From: Chondrosia reniformis
Lineage: Eukaryota > Porifera > Demospongiae > Chondrillida > Chondrillidae
Assembly (NCBI GenBank): GCA_947172415.1
Contig: OX359198.1
Coordinates: 4,309,401 to 4,373,400 of the forward strand
Direction of reading: 5' to 3'
DNA length: 64,000 nucleotides
Below the pieces are notes generated by a model that saw only the letters and a program-made list of their open reading frames with translations, searched no databases and had not been told where the DNA came from. Below, in pieces: positions 31,643 through 42,135 of the stretch. Made by a program: the position numbers and the translations under genes. How positions within the stretch are numbered: position 1 is the stretch's first letter; each line of letters opens with the position of its first letter.

Positions 31643-32130
31643 CTATTCCCTGCTCATGGACTGCCCAGCAGATCCAGCCACCTCTTGGGACTCCTGAGCA
31701 ATGGAGCAGGGTCCACAACACCACGACCACAGGCAATCTCCCACTGCCGATCCCTATAAACAATCGAGAGGCCATGTAATTGTACTATCTGTATCTGCTA
31801 TATTTAGCTCATACGTACATCAATTCCTGACTGTTGGCGAATCTTTCCGCGGATCTGACAATGCAAAATGATAGGGCAGACAAGCCAGATGAGAAAACAG
31901 CAACAAAAGCATTCAGGTTCATAAGCGATAGCTTGGGCATTCCTGCCAAGCTGATAGCAGGGAATGAAGAAGGAGAGTAGACCTGCATGCATGTATGGAT
32001 TAACATGCAAAGAATAAAACTTAGTTCTCTAGAATAATAATATCATACATAATGTACGTATATATTCTAAAGACTTACAAATCGTGCAGTCATTGAAACA
32101 GCTACAAATTCCATTTGACCAGCTAGACAT
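31643..32130 (-). CDS. PLAC8-family protein, three exons (108 aa)
   Basis: Exons, minus strand: 32079-32130, 31819-31982 and 31643-31753; phases 1 and 0 close exactly with GT-AG introns. The protein begins MSSWSNGICSCFNDCTIC, the W..G.C.CF.D...C start of the PLAC8 (cornifelin) domain. It continues SFFIPCYQLGRNAQAIAYEP, a Cys-rich hydrophobic segment (CFCCCFLIWLVCPIILHC) and IRGKIRQQSGID, and finishes GDCLWSWCCGPCSIAQESQE, the conserved CCxPCxxxQE block. Length is normal for the family. Relatives act in membrane-linked processes such as cell-size control, metal transport and lipid handling; which applies here cannot be told. No damage is visible. Confidence 0.88.
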
Positions 32131-32310
32131 CTCAAATTTCTCTATGTTGAATTAGATACGAAGCAAAGAGAATAAGTATATATATAGACACAAATGAAAC
32201 ACTGGAGGTATAATATATAGTGGTAGGTACCCCGCCCCTTTACTAATTTGATAATATACTATATTTAGCTATATACGCATACATAGCATGTATATATATA
32301 AATATATATA

Positions 32311-32684
32311 TCCCGTTGCCGGGGCAACTGCCAGGATATAACAGTATTTAAGAAGCTATATACTGCCATCGGATTCTTAAATTCTGTTTAAGAAGCTATA
32401 TACTGCCATCGGATTCTTAAATTCTGTTATACCCCTGCCCAAATATGGTAAACTAAGACGTTTCTACTTGGAGGGTGGACAATTCTCCTTACATTTAGGA
32501 CAGTTGGAGTAGTCAGGGCAAGAGCATTCTATAAAGTCGCCAGCATTTAAGCGAAACTAACCAGACGCTAGATGAGCCATCCTGAAAGTCCCGCTAAAAT
32601 AACGATAAGAAGCTTCGGAGTATATATCACTCATACCACGGGGCTTCGGTGTATATGGGTTTATATACCTCAGCGCCGTGGTAT
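32311..32684 (-). repeat. Hairpin-Cys-rich-hairpin repeat, copy 3
   Basis: Complement of the copies at 11879 and 15039. The Cys-rich core (ECSCPDYSNCPKCKENCP) reads on the minus strand. The second hairpin carries a tandem duplication of about 43 bases (AGAAGCTATATACTGCCATC... twice at 32350-32433), and the first hairpin is shortened. Confidence 0.75.
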
Positions 32685-32765
32685 AACTAATACATATACT
32701 TGCACTGTATATATATATGCAAAAATTTTGTTTAATTAAAATTGCAAAATAATCAAGATATAATG

Positions 32766-32884
32766 AAAAATTCAAGGTCGTGATGCTAAAGACGATCATC
32801 CTTTTGAGAACGGCTATGACAAGTCGACGCTCTCCTACAAGAAGGACCTACAGAATAAACGCGTTGTAGCGAAGGTTATATAGA
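32766..32884 (+). CDS. Possible exon, unknown
   Basis: The frame GRDAKDDHPFENGYDKSTLS continues YKKDLQNKRVVAKVI to a stop; an alternative frame starts at an ATG (MLKTIILLRTAMTSRRSPTR). CpG-rich relative to neighbours. Which frame, if any, is coding cannot be decided. Confidence 0.22.
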
Positions 32885-33104
32885 TAAAGCGTATTTGTGT
32901 ACGTAACCGTTAGGTTTGAGACAAAATTGTCCCTATATTCATGCAAAAGAAATTTGTTTAGTCGACCGTTTATTATTACAACCTTGGTCTTCTCTTATGT
33001 ATTTTGTTCATAATTTTACTTGCAATTGTCCATGTGTAGGAATAAGGAGTGTTTGTTATATATATAAATACTATATACAATATTAAAATTACACTCAAGT
33101 ACTA

Positions 33105-33310
33105 GTGCTACATAGGTTTGGTAGTCTTAGTGTTTTGTGTGCAATTATTATTACATATACTTCATTTGATAATATAAGTTACAGTGTGCAGCAAAAATTC
33201 ATTATATAAGTGGGGGTCTTCATAACATATATTGATTGCATGGTGAGTTATGACAACTCACCAATAATGTGTTTCACATCAACTATTCCTATATAAAACA
33301 AAAAGTGATT
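33105..33310 (+). repeat. 0.2 kb direct repeat, copy A
   Basis: Shares TTTGGTAGTCTTAGTGTTTT, GTCTTCATAACATATATTGA and GTGTTTCACATCAACTAT with 35652-35855, about 2.5 kb downstream in the same orientation. Confidence 0.8.
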
Positions 33311-35235
33311 AAAAGAAAATTTAAGAAGACTTGGTTTAGTTATGCAAATCAAAAGGAATTACTAGTATATTTTAAAAGATCTTTTTCGATTTTTCACATA
33401 GCTAGACTTTAGGATTTGAAACAATGAGATGGGTGCCTTTCGTTTTCAATGTATGACTTTAATAACCCTCAAAACAAGAAGCAGGCGAAATAATCTAATA
33501 AAGGAAATCACAGAGTGCAGGCTTACGTGAAAATCTTTAGTGGCCTAACATCTCGAGCGTTTGAACACTGAAGCGCATATTACGAGCAAACGTGGGGTCA
33601 CATGAAGGGACTTCCCCTTAATAGCTTGATATTTGTAGCACTATACTTATACTTTTTAATTGATATACTTCAGCAAACGTAATAATAATAGTAATAATAA
33701 TAAAATGAAGTAATCATAAAAATGAAATACTGAATGGTTTACAAGTTCTATGGTTAAAAATAAACCAAAATATTCACGTATTTACAAGTCCATGCAGCAT
33801 CAGATGACATAAAAAGAAGTAACAATAAAGCATGATGGCTGTATGGATGCACTCATTTTGGTGTGTGGTAACAGGCATATATACGAGGCTATTGAAGATG
33901 CTGGATTTGAATTGCTTTAAAATTAAATTAAAAATTATAAAGAATGACCTGAATGGTATGAGTTAATCCTGGCTGTATGCAAACACTTAAGGAGTGGTTT
34001 TGTGGAAATAGAGTACTTCTATATATACGTAAGTCAGACTTCAGTCATTTTTTAATATTTTATATATTATTAAAACAGTTGTAGACTGTGATATAATATT
34101 GAAGATTGAATTGCTGAAAAAATATAGAGAAATGATCTGAAAGGTAGTTTGGAACCAATTAATTGCATTGGATTAATTATTCTGATCTTTTTCAATTTTT
34201 CATATAGCTATATAGACTTTAGAATTTTTAAAACAATTATGGGTGCCTTTCTGTTTAAATAAGGGAATATAGAACCTTAAGCTTGAAGTCAAGCATGTTT
34301 TTAAATGTTGAGGTCTATTGGGTACTTATATAAGTATGAGTTAATCCTGGCTGTATACATATGTATACAAACAAGGAGGATGAATTTAGTGGGTCTATGT
34401 ATATGTAAGTTGTACTAATTCATTAAAAACCACTAATTAGAAGTGCACTCTATTATAACACAAGTTTAAGATTATAGTGTTATATATAATGGGAAATGTT
34501 TCCTTGTATATAGTGTATAGAATGTATTGATGTAATGAAATAGATGTATAGGTCCTATTTCTGAGTCTGTTTATGATGATATGCCCATTTTGTTTCTAGA
34601 TCCTTTCTTGGAGCCATAGGAATTATTTAATTACATTATATTATATTATTTATTTAGATTACCTTAGTATATTGTAACTTGCACTGTATATGTATAGTTA
34701 CAAATTTAAGAGATCCAAGTGACTATGTAATATTAAAATTACAATCAAGAACTAGCTACACAGTGCCAGTTACAAATTTAAGGAGATCCAAGTGACCCCT
34801 AGGATAATCAGTATTTAAAATAGTACATATAGTTGCAGGCTTTGAAATCCTCAACTACTGCATAGAGAGTAGGAGTTGATACAGATCATCCAATTGCAAG
34901 GTAGAACACATGGCCTACCAATTACCTTTTCACACCTTAGTATAGACCGAAGATGATGCATCTGCATGCCATATATCAGCAAAGGTTCCAGTATTAAAGG
35001 GGTCTCAGCTAATAACCATAGCAGATTTGATTTGCCTTGTGAGGGAGCTAAGAACACTGACTGTTGGTTGCATGAATTCGCATAATCAACAGGGTTAGAG
35101 ACCATTTTGTAACTTGTACGCAAGGACATAAAAGGCCAAGGCCTTTATATACGTATGTGATGTCCCAACGTTAACAGAATGGGCATAGTATCAATATATG
35201 TACATATACCATATATCAACAATATATATATATAT
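33310..35235. other. Repeat-rich, no confident gene
   Basis: Contains paired repeats: 33378-33460 with 34183-34260 (TTTTTCRATTTTTCAYATAG), and a short tandem pair at 34690-34800 (CAAATTTAAGAGATCCAAGT). A minus-strand frame at 34851-35103 (MVSNPVDYANSCNQQSVFLA) ends with a stop and has no confirmed partner. Confidence 0.45.
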
Positions 35236-35241
35236 ATATAG

Positions 35242-36693
35242 CTGAAGAACCTGACTTTTCAAGAGCCGAAGAAGAAGCCCTATTCAATGAGCTGATATCT
35301 CAACTTGCTGAATCTCAAGGTGAGGATGAGGATGAAGGTGAAGGTGTAGCTCAAGATGATGATGGTGAAGGTGGCCTTGAAGACTATATCTTGCAGCGTT
35401 ACCTTCAGCATGTAGCAAGGACTCAAGGATTTGGAAAGGCTACAAGGCGGAGGTATATACATCATTTTTGGGATTGCTAAAAAGTATGGTCCCCATCTAC
35501 TCCATGCAATAGGGAAAAAATATAGATGTGGATGTTGTGGATTTGGATTACTTTTCTGCTTTCAGTGTGCAATTAACATATTATAGAACATAATTTAGTG
35601 TGTGTGAACTATATAAATCAGGTAGTCTAGGACACGAATCAAATATATATTCAGCTGCAGGTTTGGTAGTCTTAGTGTTTTGTGTGCAATAATTACATAT
35701 ACTTCATTTGATAATATAAGTTACAGTGTGCATCAAAAATTAATTATATAAGTGGAGGTCTTCATAACATATATTGATTGCATGGTGAGTTATGAAAACT
35801 CACCATGCAATAATGTGTTTCACATCAACTATCCCCATATAAAACAAAAAGTATATATATCAATCAATATACAGATGCATAAGGTTACATATATATATAC
35901 AGTACATGCATAGTATTGATAATGTGTATACGATATGCAACTCTGTATGTGGTAAGGTGACCAGATGCTGTTATTAAATACTTCTCAAACATCATGTTTT
36001 GTGCCATCCCTACATCTTCATTATTTTTGTAGAGAATTTTTATTGTTCTCTAGTAACATTAATGATACAGGTTATTTGTTGTGATTATGATAACAAATAG
36101 AGATATTATATATATATTATGGGTCTCAGCTAGTAACACGATTTTTTGAATGCTTCAACCCAACTGCTGCTTCATTTTCTTCATTGCTGATGACAACCTT
36201 CTAGTGCAATATGTACATATTTACAGCTGCAACTATATGTATATATCTGCAAGGTCTTTCCTCTGTTTACTGTATATGTATACAGGCTGATCATGAGAAG
36301 CCTTTAAGTTGTGATGAATCTCTTATCAATGCCTAATGTACTAGATGTTAATGTAAGAGATATTCAGACAATCACTTGGGCTGTAATCAATAACAGACCA
36401 AACATAGTGAGATTGCTTATTTTTAATGTGACATTAGGGTTAACGTTCCAAAACAACAGCTGCTGATGCAGAGATGATGCAGCCCATTAATTCATTATGC
36501 ACTTCAAAGGGATCCGAAATGTCTGTTGAATAATTGGCTAACCATTCACAAAATAGAAATATATGTATACCTTAATGTTGCATGTTAAATAGCTAGTTCA
36601 ATTACAATTTTGAGCAGTAGTCACATCAATATTCCTTGTATGGCTCAAAGATCAGAGTCCTTCTCTGTTGCTCCTCCCCCTGCTAATCATTAA
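35242..36693 (+). CDS. 3' part of an unknown plus-strand gene (two exons)
   Basis: Exon 35242-35452 follows TATATAG and encodes a very acidic segment (EEPDFSRAEEEALFNELISQ, GEDEDEGEGVAQDDDGEGG) then LEDYILQRYLQHVARTQGFG, ending AG/GTATAT in phase 2. A possible last exon at 36621-36693 (after GCAGTAG) continues in phase: HINIPCMAQRSESFSVAPPP, then ANH-stop. The upstream exons were not found. The acidic helix is coding-like without doubt by composition; the second exon is less certain. Family unknown. Confidence 0.4.
35652..35855 (+). repeat. 0.2 kb direct repeat, copy B
   Basis: Second copy of 33105-33310, with a few substitutions and a slightly longer GAGTTATGAAAACTCACC palindrome. Confidence 0.8.
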
Positions 36694-37034
36694 AGTCATT
36701 CTGCAAAGATATCTGCTGATAGCTTTGACAGTTTAACAATAACACACAGGTAAAGCTTGCTATATGTAGTATATATTACATTTTGTATTTGCGTTTTACT
36801 CTACATTACTCAGGTCCTATCATATAAAATTGTGTAGTTTATTCTACTGTGTAATGATGAATATATGAGTATATATAGTATGTAAATATTTTAGAAGCCT
36901 CATCATATGCTCATAAACATATATATCATTTTGTTGGATCACACTTGCATTTGTAAATACTCCACTGGGTTCCTTCAATAGTGAATTACTCTTACCTTTA
37001 CCATTGGCTTACTCGCTTCTTACCACTTATCAGA

Positions 37035-37210
37035 GAGTACAGGGTAGTACTCTCTAAGTGTAGGAAAACATGGCTGCTCTATTCAATGTATTATTAATTA
37101 ACACTAAATTAAACAACGATTTAATTATTGGTTATATACAGTTACGTCATTTATGTTATAAATGCCAAAGTATTTTTACTATTTGCAAAGTGGTTAAACA
37201 GAAATAGGTC
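37035..37210 (-). repeat. Interspersed repeat R1, reversed copy
   Basis: Complement of the R1 unit also seen at 27192-27535, 45706-45930 and 57866-58166; starts GAGTACAGGGTAGTACTCTC. Confidence 0.65.
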
Positions 37211-37530
37211 CAATTCTAAAATTCATTTCTTCTTTTTGTCAATGCTAACATAGTTTTTTATGCATGGAATTAAGTATGAAATAAAGGGCAGTATACTGGG
37301 TGTGAAAATGTAATTGCTGTGTACTCCACATCTGTAAGCTGTAAAGTAAAAATAAAAACATTTAAAAATAAAGTTAGAAGTTTGGATGGCCAGTGTTGCA
37401 AAAATGATTGAATAGCACATCTGAAAACAAGACATGGAAACAAGAGAGTGATCAAGGAAGATAGAGCTAACCATAAAGAAGTGGCATACTGAAATTAGTT
37501 GTTTATCCATACACATCACTTCTGTGTCGG
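37200..37530. repeat. Interspersed repeat R4, copy A
   Basis: Shares AACATTTAAAAA, GAAGT, ATAGCACATCTGAAA and CCATACACATCACTTCTGTG with 44200-44420. The end forms an inverted pair with GTGATGTGTATGGAT at 37575-37590. Confidence 0.55.
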
Positions 37531-37901
37531 GCGCATTATGGATAGATCAAGTAGGGTGGTGTACCCAAACACAGACGTGATGTGTATGGATATGGTGTTG
37601 ATGTATCAACCAGTCTTTCAAAATAAGTAGAACATTCCTTCTAATTAAGTAAACCTTCCCTTCAAAATGAGTTATAATCTTTCCTGAAGTGCTATACTGA
37701 AACTTAATAATGCACATCCACTTCTATGTTTGGGTGCATCACGATAAACCTGGATGGCGCTTTCATATCTAAACAATAAAGATTCATACACACTGGTAAC
37801 ACTACTGATGAATATTCTGATAAAAATGAAAATATACTATGTGATTGTATAGTATGTATAATACTATAATTTTTGAAATATACATATATAGTCAACAAGA
37901 T

Positions 37902-38963
37902 CTAGTTTATTGGATACAAGAGTTTTTTTGCTTTGTCAGCCTCAGGAAACCACTTGTGATACTTGGACTCTGGAAGGTACTTTGCAGTTACCAATCTTCC
38001 TAAAAGTGAGTAAAATACATGTTTTTATTAATTAACCAACTTTCAAATCAGACACATGTACACTATATATTTGCAATGTGCGATTATACAGTGAATATAT
38101 AATGTATAAACACCTTGTTGCATATATAATCACCCTGCAAATTGTTTAAACAACACGGGGTACTTTTTAGTAGGCATATAAATAAGGTAAAGAATTATAA
38201 ATAGGTTTCACACTTAAAATTAATATCTTAAGATCACCGGTGTTTTGTTAATTTAAATCTCTGCACCAAAACTGTTCATGGGCCAGTTGTTACTCTGTTC
38301 TGCGCGTCTGGGAACTCATCGTATCCATGCAGAGCAGCATCTCTTCAGAGCTTTGGAGGAGCATTTTCCTTCTCCATCATGTAGATCTGGAACAGTGGAT
38401 GTGGACTTTCCAGCCAAAAGTATTTTATTCAGTTCAACCGAGTGTTATTAGGGCAATGGCTGCTATATCAGTTACGACATGGGCATGAGGGTGTTACAGC
38501 ATATAAAATGCACTCAAGCCCTGCATTTTATATGCTGTAACACCCTCATGCCTTAAATGAACTTATTTTATAAATTAGGGAAACTTTAATGTAAATTTTA
38601 TAGCTGTAAAAAGCTTAATATACCTAATAATTTTTGCAAAGAGTACACCCTTTCAACATTTAAATTTTGAGCAAATGTATAAAAGTCCAAACCTGTCAAC
38701 ATTTACATATGACATTTACATATGGTAATTGACATTGAGTTAAGAGTATACTATAGGAGTCCTAATATAAGTTCCATCAGATAACAGGTGTACAACATTA
38801 AGTTTTAGTACCATTTCTTGATAGACTAAATAAAGGAAAGCTAGCTGCTTAAAATGAATTAAACGTATTTTACATTCAATATCTAATTTGCAATGACTGT
38901 ACCTTTGTACCATGCGCAGTGTAGTGTTTTGTACGTCTTCACTGCTGCTGATAAGCTATCCAT
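37902..38963 (-). CDS. Small two-exon protein (52 aa), unknown
   Basis: Exon 1, 38903-38963, starts MDSLSAAVKTYKTLHCAWYK and ends G/GTACAG in phase 1. Exon 2, 37902-37999, follows TTTTAG and continues in phase: GRLVTAKYLPESKYHKWFPE, then ADKAKKLLYPIN-stop. The splice joins and the total length of 159 bases fit exactly. The peptide is basic with Tyr/Lys-rich C-terminus and no membrane span. I do not recognise it. The intron contains the perfect hairpin at 38482-38552. Confidence 0.4.
38296..38455 (+). CDS. Possible plus-strand coding fragment
   Basis: The frame LLCSARLGTHRIHAEQHLFR, then ALEEHFPSPSCRSGTVDVDF, ends at TAG near 38450. It lies inside the intron of the minus-strand gene at 37902-38963. 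No splice partner is known. Confidence 0.2.
38482..38552. repeat. Perfect 31 bp hairpin
   Basis: GGCATGAGGGTGTTACAGCA... at 38482-38512 is exactly complementary to 38522-38552, with a 9-base loop (CTCAAGCCC). Confidence 0.85.
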
Positions 38964-39037
38964 TTTGAAATATATGCATCCCTATATGGATACCCAAAGG
39001 TGTTAAATATCATGGGCACACAACAAAATAACAGGTA

Positions 39038-39588
39038 CAGTGTCACCTCGATAATCCGCCCCCTCCTTAATCCGCCAACCTCGCCAATCCGCCTATAATT
39101 CTACTGAATGACTTCATTTGTACAAAAAAGTATATACACATTCTACCACCTCACAATTCCACCTTCTCCAGGCTGTTTCACTGACAAATTATCTACTTAA
39201 TTTACACCAAATAAATAATCCGCCGATCACACAGACCTTTTAAGTGCAAATAATGTACAGTAAACAAAATGGTGTATTTTCGGTAGCTTCTATTTATGAA
39301 GCTTGCACAAAGAGGATTGAAATAACGACAGCAACATTGGGAAAGGTTAGAGTAAAGAATATTTAATGATATTAAAAGAAAACTGCAGTTTTGATTATTT
39401 TGCAATGACGTTTTTAAAAACCCAATACTGAAACATATCCCTACAGTACGAAAATGCACTTTTTCGCACGGACGGTCACAATTAATATCTTTGAACGAAG
39501 TAATCTGCCAAAGTCACTAATCCACCAACCCCACTAATCCGCCATATTTTTCTTGAACCAATTGTGGCTGATTATTGAGGTGACACTT
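39038..39588. mobile_element. Tigger-like MITE
   Basis: CAGTGTCACCTCGATAATCC at 39038 is mirrored by GGCTGATTATTGAGGTGACACT before 39588; TA lies on each side (39036-39037, 39589-39590). Additional AATCCGCC words follow the ends. About 550 bp without an intact ORF. Confidence 0.7.
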
Positions 39589-39783
39589 TAATTAGATTTA
39601 AAAACTGTTGCCTCCCCCCTAGCACTTGCATTACTTGATCACTTTGTTAGGCTTACCATCCAAAGCCACCACCACCACCACCAACAGTCATAATAAAATA
39701 AGGACTCCTTTCAACTGCTTCGAACTTATCTTTTGGATGGAACATCTTTCGACTTTTTAAGTGTCTAAAGACACAGTTTTCAG

Positions 39784-39985
39784 TATTTCTTTTGGTTGAA
39801 CTTATCGACTTTGAGGGTTGAAAAAATAAAAAAGTTCTGAAACCTTATTATACTTCCTTTTCTGTTGAGGATTATGTGAGGGGGAATTGAATGGCTGGAT
39901 AAGGTGTCTAAAGACAACTGGAGACCCAATCCATCAGTCGCTGATGAAGACCCTTGGGGTCGAAACGTTCAACCAAAAGAAATAC
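39784..39985. mobile_element. Short inverted-repeat element with hammerhead-like core
   Basis: TATTTCTTTTGGTTGAAC at 39784-39801 is inverted at 39967-39984 (GTTCAACCAAAAGAAATA), and GTGTCTAAAGACA occurs twice (about 39760 and 39904). It looks like the paired termini of a Penelope-like element without its coding part. Confidence 0.5.
39931..39985 (+). ncRNA. Hammerhead-ribozyme-like core
   Basis: CTGATGA at 39941-39947, one A, then GACCC-TTG-GGGTC as stem II, then GAAAC at 39962-39966 and GTTC. Same layout as the Penelope-like copies at 16000 and 17321 but with different flanks and stem II, so the stem has changed with pairing retained. Confidence 0.5.
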
Positions 39986-40418
39986 GTACCAAAAACTATT
40001 ATAAGTCACCCAATTCACCACCTGAATCTTGCACTGCACAGTAAAATCGTTAACAGTCACTTAGCAATAGATTTAATTTGTTGACCATTTGATTAGTCTC
40101 ATAGATCAGGACACTTCAATATAGAGGAAAAAAGGGATGTCCCAATGGGTCCATGTAGACCATTTATTTTCTAGTAATTTTAATATTATAGATATAAAAT
40201 AGGATGAAATGTATAAGCAAAGGGTAGGGAAGACAATAGCAAATAAACACTCTGTATATACATGTATTTACAGCAGATTTAATGCTATTCTATAAATTCT
40301 TCAAATGAAACAAAAACACGTTTGCAGATGCCCGATTTTGGGAAAGTAAACAAAAACAACTGAGAAATGCAAAGCAGCCTATTGGTATAGAGGTGCTATC
40401 ATTATGGGGTTCACTTAC

Positions 40419-40524
40419 GTGTGTTGATCTTTTGTCAACTTTTATGTGTAAAACTCCACCAAATTGAATACATTTATACAAAACTGAGTTTTCCAGTGAC
40501 TGAACCTGATCTTGACTCAACTTC
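40419..40524 (-). CDS. Probable isolated exon
   Basis: After GTGTGCAG the frame gives KLSQDQVQSLENSVLYKCIQ, then FGGVLHIKVDKRSTH, ending ACAC/GTAAGT (phase 0). Both splice sites are good. A possible terminal exon lies nearby on the same strand (KLVVLGFGPPADPM-stop near 40800), but the order does not fit, so the gene is unresolved. Confidence 0.4.
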
Positions 40525-41837
40525 CTGCACACAAAAAAAACTGAAATCATAATGTTCAATTCATTGATGTCTAACCCATGAGGTTAATGGGATAATGAAG
40601 TCAAGTCTTAAGTGAAAAGTACAGACACTGTTGTCATAATATAAAGACTTTAGTCTACGTCAATGTTAAAAACTGGTTATCAGGTACTCTAATTATGGAA
40701 GATAAGAACAATCCAGATTATAATGGCATACTGTATTCACCTACAGTATGAAATATGGTATAATAAGTGATGCTTACTCCAAACCAATCAGCTACTACAT
40801 GGGATCAGCTGGTGGACCAAAGCCAAGCACTACTAGTTTCCTGGTTTGGTGTAATTATTAATTTGACACATTTTGAACAATAAATTAATACTACAGTATA
40901 AGTCTTCTGTGCTTCACGTATGTAAGGTGCAGTCCATCTAATTCAAATCCTCCTTTGAAGAATTTTCAAATTAAACTCTGACTCTCTGTATAGTTCAGTA
41001 CATTAGGTTCATCATGAATCTTTTCTTAACTTACAGTATATCTGGAATTGAATGCCTGTGTCACATGCCCAATCATTTGACACCTAATGATTTGACACCA
41101 GTAATTTTGTATACGTACACGCATTCTTTTAACCACAATGTTTACTTAAACCTGTAATTTGCAATCTTTTACTCTCCATTCAATTCCTGATATAGGTTAA
41201 CTTGTAAATAAGGACAATATGGAAACATGCAAATGTTATTCATCTCAAGTCATACTTTGACACTGTTCAGATAAAAGTTTATTCTTTCTCACTAATCATT
41301 ATCATTGACCAGATTATTAGTAACACATGCAACCTTTGAGGTATTAACACTTACCATAAAACAAAAACTATTAAATGACAATTACCAATCTTGTACATGG
41401 TTCTAAGCTGTATAGACCTAAGTAATAAGTATAGGATGACAGTGTTCCAGTCTGTTGAATATACATGTTTCCTTAGCCTCATATACATGATTATATACGG
41501 GCAATGCTTTTGCAAGACAACAGGTCAGATTTGGTGTGAACTTAGGTGTATACACAGACATGAGAAGTACTTCTATAACTTGTTTCTCTGTATTTTTAGC
41601 TGCAAATTTATTACTTCGTACATATTTCTAATAAGTCAAAATTCCTATGATTTCAATTGCTTGTTGGTTTCCCCAGATTTGAATTAAGTAGACTACACTC
41701 TATATACATATTACAGTGTGTATTAAATTTTAAAATTTAATGTCAGACCACCCCAAATTTTGGTCAGATGATTTGATACTAATGAATTATTCATGATAAA
41801 CCAGTTGTACAGTTTCATTACAGTATGAACTAACACT

Positions 41838-42030
41838 TACCAAGGATTCACAGAAGATCAAGATAAAGACAAAGAAAAAGACAAAGACTCCCAGGATCAC
41901 TGATGAAGGGTGGAATTCCCAGAAATGGCTGTCTGACCCAGTGGAGAGGAAGATGAAAGAAAGGAAAAGAAGGAAGAAAAGGCTCCTGTATCTTCATCCA
42001 AAGCTCTCTTCAGGTTTAGTTCCCCTATAG
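41838..42030 (+). repeat. Interspersed repeat R2, copy A
   Basis: Shares CTTGTATCTTCATCCAAAGC-type and CACTGATGAA...CCAGAAATGGCTG blocks with 44822-44960, 51262-51600 and (reversed) 55095-55255. Purine-rich in the middle (GAAAGGAAAAGAAGGAAG). Confidence 0.65.
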
Positions 42031-42135
42031 GCTTTTTTACAGAATAGGCATAGCATGTGGGAAAATGGTATATCAGATTTTTCATGTACCTTATAGAAAA
42101 CATACATAACATTATAATAGAAATCTAAGTTCTAA

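Noticed and set aside
31510..31779. Plus-strand frame with Pro/Gln-rich end
   Set aside because: Antisense shadow of the last PLAC8 exon, which fits a conserved domain and closes in phase.
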